From Natranaerobius thermophilus JW/NM-WN-LF (GTDB lineage Bacteria > Bacillota > Natranaerobiia > Natranaerobiales > Natranaerobiaceae), in NCBI RefSeq assembly GCF_000020005.1, contig NC_010718.1:1183001-1247000 (forward strand): a stretch of DNA of 64,000 bases, in the 5' to 3' direction. Numbering within the stretch: position 1 is the stretch's first letter; each line of letters starts with the position of its first letter. The notes beneath the pieces were generated by a model. The model was not told the DNA's origin. It did no database searches and worked only from the letters and a program-made list of their open reading frames with translations. The position numbers and the translations under genes are program-made. Below, piece by piece: positions 35,439 through 44,410 of this stretch.

Positions 35439-36827
35439 CTAGATAATCTGTTTCCTGTTCAACCCTTTTATAGCCGTTCTTGTTAAGTTGTACTTTCCAT
35501 TCATCAAAGGTACATTGCCATTGTTGGCTTTTCCTAGTTTCTTTTTAGTTGTAAGTTTTTTTAGTTCTTGTTTTATTTGGTTCTGTAGGTTAACTATTTC
35601 AGCTTCTTGACGACCTTTTGTGGATAAGTAAGCTTCTTTTACTGATTTTCCATTAGCTTTTGTAGCCAACATCTCGGCCATTTTAGTTGCGCCTTTTTCA
35701 CTCCAGGCCATTGGTCGACTACTCATTCTTGATGCTAAAATATGGCTTACATGGCCTTCAGCACTACAACCTACTTCAGGGTGGTTTACTGATGCCTCTA
35801 TGCCATCCCAGTTGTTTTTAATATATTTAATTGTTGCCATTATGCGTTTCTGTCTAGCTTCTGTATCTGCCTTTGTAAGTGCTTCTTGTAAATTTTCAAA
35901 TACTGCTTCTTGATCTAGGTTTTTAATGTTCTTATATATCTGTCTCCTTAGCTTTGGGGCATGACCGGTAGCTGCTATTATGTATTTGGATAGATGAAAT
36001 TTATCCAATATATATGTCGCATTTGGGATATATTCTTCACCTACTCGGATCCATTTAGCCCCATCTCCTGATATGAAAATATTTGTGTCCTTTGTGTCAT
36101 AATGTGATTCGATATAGTCACATACTGTTAACCAAAATTTATCCGGGGATTCAGTTATTGTTGTGAAATGTTGACAATTTTTAAGAGATCTACGTTTTTT
36201 ACCTTTTATTCCTTCATGGACATAAATTAGCTTTGTTTCAGATCTCTTCGAAGTTTGCATAGACAAATGATCTTCATCTGCCTCTATGTAAAGGTTTGAT
36301 ACTTTTTTCTTTTCTTCTGGTTGCTCTAGAGGTTCTAATTCAAATTCTTTCACTGTATTGGCTACTGTCTGTTTACTTAATTTTAGGTCTTGGTTAAACC
36401 TACTCACTTCTTCTGTCGCTTTCTCATACGACACCTTAGTGGCTGCATCAGCTATATCTGATTTTAAAGTAGAATCTACTCGCATATGTGAGGTTATGCC
36501 AGCTTTTTCATCAGCTAGATATTTATATTCACCTGTTTCTTTATTTTTATAATATGTTCGGTTGTATACCATATCACCAAATGGGGTTAAGATACTCTTG
36601 GGGTCAGCTTTCCTTTCTACGACCCAACCTTTACGATCTCTTCTATTTTCTTTTATTTGGGCATCCAATGCTTCTAGTACTTCTTTAAGAATATCACTAC
36701 CTAAACCGTCTAGCTCTTCTTTTAGTAGCTTTGTGAATGTATCGTACTCTATTTCTCCGTCTAAAACATTTAACACTTTTTCTGAAACTTGAAGGATTTT
36801 TTCTTCTACAAGTTGAATTATTTCCAT
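35439..36827 (-). CDS. ISLre2-family transposase
   Basis: 462-aa transposase of the ISLre2 (UPF0236) family. N-terminal coiled region EIIQLVEEKILQVSEKVLNV, then KGWVVERKADPKSILTPFGD, NLYIEADEDHLSMQ (first catalytic Asp region), FISGDGAKWIRVGEEYIPNA and YILDKFHLSKYI, all characteristic of this family. I choose ATG 36827 after aaggagtgagg; four codons upstream is a GTG inside that site. A 12-bp inverted repeat brackets the leader (see separate entry). The frame is intact, so the element may be active. Confidence 0.93.
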   Translation of the reverse strand: MEIIQLVEEKILQVSEKVLNVLDGEIEYDTFTKLLKEELDGLGSDILKEVLEALDAQIKENRRDRKGWVVERKADPKSILTPFGDMVYNRTYYKNKETGEYKYLADEKAGITSHMRVDSTLKSDIADAATKVSYEKATEEVSRFNQDLKLSKQTVANTVKEFELEPLEQPEEKKKVSNLYIEADEDHLSMQTSKRSETKLIYVHEGIKGKKRRSLKNCQHFTTITESPDKFWLTVCDYIESHYDTKDTNIFISGDGAKWIRVGEEYIPNATYILDKFHLSKYIIAATGHAPKLRRQIYKNIKNLDQEAVFENLQEALTKADTEARQKRIMATIKYIKNNWDGIEASVNHPEVGCSAEGHVSHILASRMSSRPMAWSEKGATKMAEMLATKANGKSVKEAYLSTKGRQEAEIVNLQNQIKQELKKLTTKKKLGKANNGNVPLMNGKYNLTRTAIKGLNRKQII

Positions 36828-36892
36828 GAGGAACCTCACTCCTTACTTTTTTGGGTATACTTCATTCTCGTGCGGAGAATGTGAGGTTCCTC
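36828..36892 (-). promoter_or_regulatory. Hairpin that can mask the ISLre2 transposase ribosome site
   Basis: Perfect 12-bp inverted repeat GAGGAACCTCAC (36828-36839) and GTGAGGTTCCTC (36881-36892). On the minus strand the second arm ends directly at the ATG and covers the end of the ribosome site, so a longer external transcript would fold and block translation. Confidence 0.6.
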
Positions 36893-36975
36893 TTCTTTTT
36901 TGCTTCCTTTCCTTCCTGCTTTCTCCAAAAAATCCTACAGTAATTTTACAATAACAATACTTTTCTTAATAGACC

Positions 36976-37004
36976 TTGCAAATCTTCAAAACCCCTGTTA
37001 CAAT
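36976..37004 (+). promoter_or_regulatory. Promoter of tRNA-Sec
   Basis: TTGCAA (36976-36981), 17-nt spacer, TACAAT (36999-37004), 18 bases before the first tRNA base. Both boxes match consensus at 5 of 6 positions or close to it. Confidence 0.65.
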
Positions 37005-37021
37005 AGGCGTAGCAAGATTAT

Positions 37022-37117
37022 GGGAGTAGTTGGATCTCTGGTGAGGCCCGCGGACTTCAAATCCGTTGGGAGGCGAGTTCCGTCTCCGGTGGGTTCGATT
37101 CCCACATACTCCCGCCA
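37022..37117 (+). tRNA. selC: tRNA-Sec (anticodon TCA)
   Basis: A 96-nt tRNA with encoded CCA. The acceptor starts GGGAGTAG and ends ATACTCCC-G-CCA; the T arm is GTGGG-TTCGATT-CCCAC; the anticodon loop is CTTCAAA with TCA as anticodon; the long variable arm GGGAGGCGAGTTCCGTCTCC is typical of tRNA-Sec, as is the extended D stem (TCTCTGGTGAGGCCCG). It reads UGA as selenocysteine, together with SelA and SelD in this window; selB is not seen. It lies between an ISLre2 and an IS1182-type element. Confidence 0.95.
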
Positions 37118-37431
37118 ATTTCCTTAATGACGGGGGTTGCGAAGATCACTACAACAGCGAAAATGATAAAGATATCAAAATAAAAACTTAAAATAGATGC
37201 CAAGAATGGCTAATAAAAAGATTTATACGGCGAAATGGCAGCACTATAAGAAAAACATAAGCAGAGAATAAAAGATACAATTCATCAAATGATAATAAAT
37301 AAGTAATGATCCAAAAGTCTAATTAATTTAATATCCTAGAGACACAAAATAAATTGAAATTCAACGAGGGGCTGTCCCAAAAGTGATAATTTTTGGGGTG
37401 CAGCCCCTAATTCATTTTAATTAAATATTAA

Positions 37432-37498
37432 AAAGAAGCCGCTCTTTTGATAAAATGGTAAGTGACCAAACAAACCAATAGAAAGGAGCGGCTTCTTT
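37432..37498 (+). promoter_or_regulatory. Hairpin that can mask the IS1182-type transposase ribosome site
   Basis: 13-bp inverted repeat AAAGAAGCCGCTC (37432-37444) and GAGCGGCTTCTTT (37486-37498). The right arm covers the GGAG ribosome site and ends next to ATG 37499. Confidence 0.6.
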
Positions 37499-39051
37499 AT
37501 GAACAATAATAAAATTGTCTTTAAAGATTATAACATGAATCAACTACAACTGCCAATGGATTTAAGTGAAGAATACCAGATAATCATGTTGTGAGGGTAG
37601 TAAATGACTCAATTGATGAACTAGATGATAATTTATTCTTAAAATATTATCCAGGTGGAGGGAGAAGCAGTTATCATCCAAAAATGATGACTAAAATTTT
37701 AGTATATGCTTATACACAAAAGATATATACTTCACGTCAAATAGCCAAAGCAGTTAGAGAGCAACTGCCTTTCATGTGGATAGCAGCACGACAAAAACCT
37801 GATTTTAGAACAATTAATAGGTTTAGATCAGAGCGGATGAAATACGTAATAGACGAAGTGTTTGCATCAGTGCTTGAACTTTTGATAAAAGAAGGTTACG
37901 TAAAATTTGAAAATTACTTTTTAGATGGCACTAAAGTAGAAGCTAATGCAAACCGTTACAGTTTTGTATGGAAGAAGTCCACAGACCGCTATGAAGCTAA
38001 TCTTCAAGCTAAAATAAAAGAATTATTACAAGAGATAGAAGAGGAAAATGAGCGAGAAAATGAAATATATGGTGATAAAGATTTAGATGAATTGGGAGAA
38101 GACAGTCAAATAACAAGTGAAGATCTGGAGAAAACCGTAGAAAAACTAGAATCACGTTTAAAAGAAGAACCAAAAAACAAAAAAGTGAAGAAAGCAGTAA
38201 AAACAATAAAAAAAGACTACTTACCCCGGACACGAAAGTATGAAAAATATCAGTCAACTTTTAATGGCCGAAACAGTTTTTCAAAAACAGATAAAGATGC
38301 TACTTTTATGCGCATGAAAGAAGATCACATGAAAAATGGTCAGTTAAAACCAGGATACAACATTCAGCTGGGAACAGAAAACCAATTCATTTTAGGATAT
38401 AGTATTCACCAGAAACCAACTGACACAACTTGTTTAATTCCGCATTTAGAAAAACTTGAAGAACAGCTTGGTAATGTTCCTCAAAACATAATTGCTGATG
38501 CTGGTTACGGAAGTGAAGAAAACTATAGATATTTAGAAGAAAAAGATAGGAATGCTTACGTTAAGTATAATACATATTTCCAGGAACAAAAACGTAGTTG
38601 GAGAAAGAAAATATTCCGAAGAGAAAATATGCATTATGATGCTAAAAATGATAAATTCATCTGTCCAAATGGGAAAGAGTTACACTTTCAATATGAAAAA
38701 AGTTACAAAACTGAAGCTGGTTATATTACAAAACGGCGACTGTATAGATGTTTTGATTGCCAAGAATGTGAGTTAAAAGAAAAGTGTACTAAGTCTAAAA
38801 AAGGTAGGACTGTTTGGGTCAATTGGGAATTAGAAAGTTACAAACAAAAAGCTAGAGAAAACCTTGGAACTGATCATGGAAGAGAGCTCTCTTCTCAAAG
38901 GAAAATTGATGTGGAGAGTGTAAATGGTCATTTCAAGGCTAATCGTATGTTTAGGCGATTTATGCTCCGTGGGCTAGATAAAGTTAATATCGAACTTGGA
39001 TTAATCAGTTTAGCACATAATATGATTAAGAAGGCAGCCATAGGATTCTAG
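37499..39051 (+). pseudogene. IS1182-type transposase, frameshifted near codon 25
   Basis: DDE transposase of the IS1182 type. From ATG 37499 the frame reads MNNNKIVFKDYNMNQLQLPM DLSEE and is then shifted by a missing base near 37573; it stops at 37594. The main frame resumes at about 37575 (first start-like codon GTG 37591) and runs 486 codons to 39051, with LKYYPGGGRSSYHPKMM, NYFLDGTKVEANANRYSFVW, NIIADAGYGSEENYRYL and the late DVESVNGHFKANRMFRRFM (catalytic Glu region). Without frameshifting or internal initiation the first 30 residues are lost, so I call it a pseudogene; function of the 486-aa product cannot be ruled out. Confidence 0.8.
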
Positions 39052-39389
39052 GGAAAGACTGGCTGCCTTTATTACCTTTTTAAAATAGACAAAGAAAAGG
39101 GGCTGCACCCTTAAAGTGTGTGTTAGTTAGTCACTTTTGGGACAGCCCCTTTTATTTATATAGGAAATACTGAGTTTTAAATAGCTATAATCAGCGATGA
39201 TTTTTTTCTAGTAAATATATTACAGTAAATTATTAATAAAATTAACATATTTTGGAGGGTTTTTATAAAAGAGCTAGAATATCATACTTAGTAACTAATA
39301 ATAAATTATTTAATCCTTAGTATTCCGAAATATTCGACGACCTCCAATATTGCAAAAATCCCGGGATAAACTTATTGTGAAAAGCAGTT

Positions 39390-39418
39390 TTGACAACTGT
39401 TATGATGGAAAATATAGT
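39390..39418 (+). promoter_or_regulatory. Strong sigma-A promoter of the M28 peptidase gene
   Basis: TTGACA (39390-39395), 17-nt spacer, TATAGT (39413-39418). It lies about 107 bases before the start. The rest of the 39151-39524 stretch has no gene. The open frame through this promoter is therefore leader, not protein. Confidence 0.75.
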
Positions 39419-39524
39419 CACAAAAGATTTACAAAAAGTTAGTGTGCTACACTTATTACGTGATCAAAGAGGGGTTTTTGCCTACTCTTCTAAAATAACT
39501 ATAACAGACAAGGGGGTTGTAACA

Positions 39525-40790
39525 ATGGAGATTTTTGAAAGTGATGGATTGAGAATGTATGAAGATATTGTCGATTTAGCAGCTTTAGGGGATCGATTTG
39601 CAGGTTCTACAGCAGAAAAAGAAGCTGGTGAAATTGTTAAAAAATCGTTTATACAATCTGGACTCGAAGTTTATGAAGAATCTTTTGATGTATTTTCTTT
39701 TTATGAAAAAAATTCCCAAATAAAGTTAAGAAAGCCTCTAGAACTCACATTCGATACCAGGGCAATGTATTATTCACCGGGAACTCATAAAGAAGGATTA
39801 CAAGGTGAACTAGTTTATGTAAAAAATGGTTTAGAACAAGATTATGAAGGTAAAGATGTAGAAGGAAAAATAGTAATTTTCCATAGAGATGACAAACAAA
39901 TCAAAGATCATTTCTGGCCAGAAATAAAAACAGCTTCAGAAAAAGGTGCAATTGGTGCAATTCTTATTAATTTCGATGATTGGGAATTTATAACTACTCT
40001 AGAAACTGGCTATTTTGAACCATCGAAAAGGTTTTTACCTATCGAACCAAATGAAATCCCATCTGTTATTGTTAGCAAAAATAAAGGTGACTTGATTCTT
40101 GATTTAATGAATCAAGAAAAAGTTATTGTAGACATTATTGTTGACACGCTAAACGAAAAAATGCGTTCATCCAATATAAGAGGGGTTAAAGCAGGAAGCC
40201 AAAATAATAATGAGAAAATTCTTATATATGGACATAGAGACTCTGCTGGAACGCCTGGAGCGAATGATAATGGATCAGGTACCGTAATAATGATGGAACT
40301 TGCTCGTCTTTTAAAGGATATGAAATTAAATAGAACTATAGAATTTTTATCAACTGGGGCAGAAGAACAATTAGGGGCCGCAGGTGCATTGGAGTATATA
40401 AATAGGCATAAAAGCGAACTAAATAATATAAAAGCTGCTGTTGAATTAGATATGGTTGGTAATGGAAATTCATTATGTGTTATGAAGGGAGGAGAGTGGC
40501 CAGATAAAACAGTAAATTTCCCAGACAAAGTTTGTCAGTTTTTTTACGAAAAAGCGCGGGAATATGGATATGCCGTGGAATATGGATTCAATGATTTTGG
40601 GACACCAGATAGTGGTAAGTTTGCATCAGCAGGTGTTCCTACCACTTGGATATGGGGACCTGATGATATTTATTATCATAGTCCAGAAGATACTCCTGAA
40701 AAGGTTGATCGAAATAAATTGAAAATAGTGGCTGACATGCTGTTAAAAGTAATTTTAGATTTAGATAAACAAGAAACCCTCAATTTTTAG
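39525..40790 (+). CDS. M28-family zinc aminopeptidase with PA domain
   Basis: Predicted co-catalytic zinc aminopeptidase, 421 aa. N-terminal part (about residues 1-115) precedes a protease-associated insertion (VEGKIVIFHRDDKQI, AIGAILINFDDWEF), then the M28 core: YGHRDSAGTPGANDNGSGTV (His and bridging Asp), STGAEEQLGAAGALEYI (Glu pair), AAVELDMVGNG (Asp) and YHSPEDTPEKVD (last His). No signal peptide or membrane segment is evident, so it seems cytoplasmic. ATG 39525 follows aagggggttgt. A weak hairpin overlaps the stop codon region. Confidence 0.87.
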   Translation: MEIFESDGLRMYEDIVDLAALGDRFAGSTAEKEAGEIVKKSFIQSGLEVYEESFDVFSFYEKNSQIKLRKPLELTFDTRAMYYSPGTHKEGLQGELVYVKNGLEQDYEGKDVEGKIVIFHRDDKQIKDHFWPEIKTASEKGAIGAILINFDDWEFITTLETGYFEPSKRFLPIEPNEIPSVIVSKNKGDLILDLMNQEKVIVDIIVDTLNEKMRSSNIRGVKAGSQNNNEKILIYGHRDSAGTPGANDNGSGTVIMMELARLLKDMKLNRTIEFLSTGAEEQLGAAGALEYINRHKSELNNIKAAVELDMVGNGNSLCVMKGGEWPDKTVNFPDKVCQFFYEKAREYGYAVEYGFNDFGTPDSGKFASAGVPTTWIWGPDDIYYHSPEDTPEKVDRNKLKIVADMLLKVILDLDKQETLNF

Positions 40791-41249
40791 GGTGAATAAA
40801 TCGAGCAAGTAGAAGCTACAGTAATTAGCTTGACTGCTAAGGCTGTAGACAAATAGCCTCCTAATTAGTTATTAGAAGGTCATTTCAGCTTGTCGATTGA
40901 TTATTAAATAGACTTTGTGGACAAGCTGAACTCAAGTTATCATTATAGTAGAAGGTAAAAAAATAGTACAAGGTAAAAAAATAATAAAAAAGGGGAGCAA
41001 GGCGCGCTAGATATTGCGTCTGTGCTCTCCTTTTTTTATTACCTCCTTGGCTTACATACTCGTTCTTAACTGAACGGGTAAATTTAAACAATCTTAATAT
41101 AGTCAACATTATTCAAATATGCAAATTATGAATAAAAGCATAGATCTGGTCAATACTTTAATAAAGGAATTTTTTATAGAAGATTTCTCATTAAAGTTAT
41201 TGATTCTACAACACATAAACAAGGAAAAAATTTTAATTGGGAGGGAATT
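40791..41249. other. Gene-free stretch with inverted repeat and terminator
   Basis: No credible gene. It holds a 10-bp inverted repeat TCAGCTTGTC (40885-40894) / GACAAGCTGA (40920-40929), a short direct repeat AAGGTAAAAAAATA near 40952 and 40970, and a terminator-like hairpin at about 40984-41037 (GGGGAGCA with TGCTCTCC, then seven T). The last 140 bases are AT-rich leader of the symporter gene. Confidence 0.6.
40984..41037 (+). terminator. Terminator downstream of the M28 peptidase
   Basis: A-rich left side, stem GGGGAGCA... / ...TGCTCTCC with one G-T pair and an inner GCGC part, then TTTTTTT. Confidence 0.7.
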
Positions 41250-42620
41250 ATGGACTCGTTAAGTGTTATCGAAAGTATTAATAATGTGTTATGGGGACCG
41301 GTTATGTTAGTACTGTTGTTAGGTACGGGTGTTTTATTTACTATTAAGCTTAGGTTTATTCAGTTGCGGCGGCTAAAAGATACTGTAAGAGAGACTTTTA
41401 AAAAGAATGAAGGCGTCAAAGCGGATGACGAAGGCATGAGTTCTTTTCAAGCGTTGGCAACTGCCATTGCTGCACAAGTGGGTACTGGTAACCTGGCAGG
41501 AGTGGCTACGGCAATAGCAGCGGGGGGACCTGGAGCCGTATTTTGGATGTGGATTAGTGGTTTCTTTGGTATGGGGACTATTTTTGCAGAAGCTGTGATA
41601 TCACAGGTATATACTGAAAAAGTTGGCGGACGGGTTGTAGGAGGGCCAGCTTACTATATAAAACATGGTTTGGGTAGTAAAGCTTTAGCTGGTTTTTTTG
41701 CTGTAGCAATTGTTTTGGCTTTAGGATTCATGGGAAATATGGTGCAATCTAATTCCATCGCTGATGCTGTAAATAGTGCTTTTCAAATTCCCCCCTTAGT
41801 GACTGGATTAGTTATTGCTTTTTTAGTGGGTCTGATAGTAATTGGAGGAATGAGTCGAATTGCCCACTTCACTTCAAATGTAGTTCCAATTATGGCGGTG
41901 TTTTATCTATTTGGAGCCTTTGTGATTATACTAACAAACTATCAAGAAATTATACCAGCTATCAAAATGATTGTCTACGGAGCTTTTAATCCAGCTGCTG
42001 CTACTGGAGGTATTATAGGAGTAACTATTAGAGAAGTGTTCCGTTATGGGATTGCTAGAGGGTTATTTTCTAATGAAGCAGGAATGGGTTCAACTCCTCA
42101 TGCACACGCAGTAGCTAAAGTAAAGCATCCCGCTCAACAGGGCCTTGTAGGTATCTTTGGCGTATTATTTGACACTTTGATTGTTTGTACTGTTACAGCC
42201 CTTGTTATTATCATAACAGAAGCTTATACTACTGATTTAGTTGGTATTGAATTGACACAATATGGTTTTTATGAAGGGTTTGGAGAATTGGGAAACTCAT
42301 TTATTGCAATTAGTATGTTTTTCTTTGCATTATCTACTATTATCAGTTGGTATTTCTTTGCAGAGGCTAATATTAGATATTTGTTCGGTACAAAGTTTTT
42401 GAGAGTTTTTCAAGGTTTAGTACTAATTTTTGTGGTTATCGGTACAAGTTTAGAAGTGACGGTAGTCTGGGAACTCGCCGATACTTTTAACGGTTTGATG
42501 GTAATTCCTAACTTGATTGCTTTATTGGGTATGGTATCTTTAGTAGTTAAGATATTAAATGATTATGAGAACAATTATGAAGAAGATAAATCTTCAACTT
42601 TTGAAAAAGAAATTAAGTAA
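41250..42620 (+). CDS. Alanine/glycine:cation symporter family (AGCS) protein
   Basis: Sodium-coupled amino acid importer, 456 aa and about 11 membrane helices. Family signatures: FQALATAIAAQVGTGNLAGV (the AGCS signature, about residues 66-85), GGPGAVFWMWISGFFGMGT, VGGPAYYIKHGLGSK, and FSNEAGMGSTPHAHAVAKVK. It ends in a short acidic/basic tail. ATG follows ttgggagggaatt. In an amino-acid fermenter it would supply alanine or glycine. Single-gene unit; no riboswitch was recognised upstream. Confidence 0.94.
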   Translation: MDSLSVIESINNVLWGPVMLVLLLGTGVLFTIKLRFIQLRRLKDTVRETFKKNEGVKADDEGMSSFQALATAIAAQVGTGNLAGVATAIAAGGPGAVFWMWISGFFGMGTIFAEAVISQVYTEKVGGRVVGGPAYYIKHGLGSKALAGFFAVAIVLALGFMGNMVQSNSIADAVNSAFQIPPLVTGLVIAFLVGLIVIGGMSRIAHFTSNVVPIMAVFYLFGAFVIILTNYQEIIPAIKMIVYGAFNPAAATGGIIGVTIREVFRYGIARGLFSNEAGMGSTPHAHAVAKVKHPAQQGLVGIFGVLFDTLIVCTVTALVIIITEAYTTDLVGIELTQYGFYEGFGELGNSFIAISMFFFALSTIISWYFFAEANIRYLFGTKFLRVFQGLVLIFVVIGTSLEVTVVWELADTFNGLMVIPNLIALLGMVSLVVKILNDYENNYEEDKSSTFEKEIK

Positions 42621-42753
42621 TACTTAGTCGATCCTTTTATGTTATTTGCCAATGATGTGTAGTCTCTTGTTGTGTAGTAATGTTCATGAAAATTAGTAGC
42701 TATAATGGCACGGTAAGATGACACGGTAATTATTAGTTGATATATAATAAAAA

Positions 42754-42830
42754 AGGGGTTGTCCCAAAAGTGATAACTTTTTGGGTTCAGCCCTTTTTCA
42801 TTTAGATTAAATATTAAAGCTACCTTTTTT
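42754..42830 (+). repeat. Decayed left end of an IS1182-type element
   Basis: The sequence from AGGGGTTGTCCCAAAAGTGA (one mismatch to the 20-bp end at 37367) continues for about 75 bases in parallel with the complete element, including the shared ATTAAATATTAAA. No transposase follows. Confidence 0.8.
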
Positions 42831-42851
42831 ACTTTGATTTTAAAATACATA

Positions 42852-42905
42852 GGACCGTATCCCTTAAAAAGTTATTTGTTTACTTTTTGGTTAAGTCCTT
42901 TTTTG
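42852..42905 (+). repeat. Second IS-end-like hairpin
   Basis: Imperfect inverted repeat from GGACCGTATCCCTTAAAAAG to ACTTTTTGGTTAAGTCC, then TTTTTTG. Similar in plan to the 32777 hairpin. It may be the other end of a deleted element or serve as a terminator for the convergent genes on both sides. Confidence 0.55.
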
Positions 42906-42914
42906 TTTCAAAAT

Positions 42915-43988
42915 TTAATAAGCGAGTTCCGCTTCTTGGACTAAACTTGTCATTAGATCTTTTACGCTCGTCAATTTATTAGTTCTGTAAGCATTTGTCC
43001 CTGAAAAAATTAGACCATCTGTTGTATTTCCTTGACAGGACTTGATTAAGGCCTCGGAAATACAATAAATATTAGTACTGGGATCACAGGGTTTTAGACA
43101 ATTATTGCACTTTGAAACGGGGATTCGTTTTGTTTCAATTTGTTTTGTGAAATTATTTGAAATGGCTCTTCCGGGCATCCCCACAGGGCTATCAACTAGC
43201 TGAATATCTTGTTCCCGTGAATTTATATAAGCTTTTTTGAAGTTTTCATGTACATCGCATTCTTCAGTGGTAACAAAGCGTGTTCCCATCTGTACCCCTT
43301 GAGCACCCATCTTTAGAAACTTTGCAATATCTTGTCCGTTGAATATTCCTCCGGCTGCTACTACTGGAATAGTACGTTCATATTTTTTTGCAAAAGGATG
43401 TAAGGCCTCTTGGGTCTCAGGGATGAGCTTTTCTAAAGTTGAGCAATCGGGACTGTTCAACTGTTGTTTTTTAAAACCTAAATGCCCACCGGCCAAGGGA
43501 CCTTCTACAATTACTATATCAGGTACCCGGTTATAACGTTTATCCCATAATTTACAAATCAAAGAAGCTGCCTTCCCTGAAGATACAATGGGTGCTAATT
43601 TAGTTTTAGCATCTTCTACTAGACCTGGTAAATTCTTAGGTAGCCCAGCCCCTGTTACAATCACATCTATGTTTTCTTTGACAGCTGTTTTAACCATATC
43701 TTCATAATTATTAATAGCTGCTAGTAGATTGACCCCAATGATACCTGAAGGACTTAAATCTTTGGCCTTTCTGATTTGTTTTGTCAAAGCCCTTAGATTT
43801 GCTTGATCGGGATTTGTAGAGAAATCCGGTTCAGAATAACCGATTTGGACTCCGGAAATTACTCCGATTCCCCCGTGATTAGCTACAGCTGAAGCTAATC
43901 TAGATAGGGAAACACCAACTCCCATTCCTCCTTGAATAATAGGTACTTTGGCAATTAGTTCTCCAATTTTTAAAGATGGTAAAGACAA
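42915..43988 (-). CDS. Nitronate monooxygenase / FabK-like flavin oxidoreductase
   Basis: FMN-dependent TIM-barrel enzyme, 357 aa. N terminus KIGELIAKVPIIQGGMGVGV is the family start; FMN phosphate site VAAGGIFNGQDIAKFLKMGA and QMGTRFVTTEECDVHENFK follow. A Cys-rich insertion (CNNCLKPCDPSTNIYCISEA near residues 300-320) is usual in clostridial members annotated as nitronate monooxygenase or enoyl-ACP reductase II. Actual substrate is uncertain: there are no fab genes nearby, so nitronate or another 2-enoyl-type substrate is possible. Single gene on the minus strand. Confidence 0.87.
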   Translation of the reverse strand: MSLPSLKIGELIAKVPIIQGGMGVGVSLSRLASAVANHGGIGVISGVQIGYSEPDFSTNPDQANLRALTKQIRKAKDLSPSGIIGVNLLAAINNYEDMVKTAVKENIDVIVTGAGLPKNLPGLVEDAKTKLAPIVSSGKAASLICKLWDKRYNRVPDIVIVEGPLAGGHLGFKKQQLNSPDCSTLEKLIPETQEALHPFAKKYERTIPVVAAGGIFNGQDIAKFLKMGAQGVQMGTRFVTTEECDVHENFKKAYINSREQDIQLVDSPVGMPGRAISNNFTKQIETKRIPVSKCNNCLKPCDPSTNIYCISEALIKSCQGNTTDGLIFSGTNAYRTNKLTSVKDLMTSLVQEAELAY

Positions 43989-44185
43989 TTTATAACACCT
44001 AACTTTCTAAAAATTTAACTATTAGTTAAATACGTGTTGATTATATCCATAGTGTTACAGCTTGTCAATGATTCTATACTATCTTAAAAAAATTTTTCAA
44101 AAAAACTGTTGTCTCAGCACAATAGATTATCTTTTGTGGCACAGTTGTTACATTACCTGACAGTGACGTATTATAGAATGAAGTA

Positions 44186-44410
44186 GCTTATAAATCAAAA
44201 AATGATGGTGTTATGCATGCATGTGCCCATGATGGCCATATGGCCATGTTATTGGTAGCAGCCAAAATTTTAAGTCAACAAAAAGAGAAACTTAAAGGAA
44301 ATATAAAATTTGTATTTCAGCCCAATGAAGAAAACGCTGGTGCAAGGTTAATGGTTGAAGAAGGTGTATTGGAAAATCCCAAAGTGGATGCTTGTGTTAA
44401 CTGGAACAGA
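44186..44410 (+). pseudogene. Fragment of an M20 amidohydrolase
   Basis: From about 44186 the frame reads YKSKNDGVMHACAHDGHMAM and VFQPNEENAGARLMVEEGV, the central metal-site part of an M20 (IAA-amido-hydrolase type) enzyme. N- and C-terminal thirds are absent. After VDACV at about 44400 the reading frame continues without a stop into unrelated M24 peptidase sequence. Unlike the M20 gene at 1.6 kb it is not intact. It looks like a deletion relic. Confidence 0.8.

Larger units (their letters stand above)
35418..36901 (-). mobile_element. ISLre2-family insertion sequence
   Basis: Transposase gene flanked by related ends: AAAAAGAAACCTTAATTCTCC near 35418 and, inverted, the sequence ending GAGAATGTGAGGTTCCTC then TTCTTTTTT at about 36901. 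The ends match only imperfectly, so the limits are approximate and no target duplication was assigned. Confidence 0.7.
37367..39150 (+). mobile_element. IS1182-type insertion sequence with perfect 20-bp terminal repeats
   Basis: Left end AGGGGCTGTCCCAAAAGTGA (37367-37386) is repeated exactly in inverted form at 39131-39150. Each end also folds on itself (AGGGGCTG with CAGCCCCT inside the left end). The transposase gene between them has a one-base deletion. No clear target-site duplication was found. The bases 37118-37366 between tRNA-Sec and this element hold no gene that I can support. Confidence 0.88.

Noticed and set aside
37118-37366. Minus-strand hydrophobic reading (FDIFIIFAVVVIFATPVIKEIG) as remnant of a membrane protein gene
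   Set aside because: Short, AT-rich, needs a frame change, and no family could be named; chance cannot be excluded.
40112-40528. 138-codon minus-strand open frame inside the M28 peptidase gene
   Set aside because: Antisense shadow to intact metal-site codons; no ribosome site.
41110-41249. Glycine or other riboswitch before the AGCS symporter
   Set aside because: No recognisable conserved core; sequence is simple AT-rich leader.
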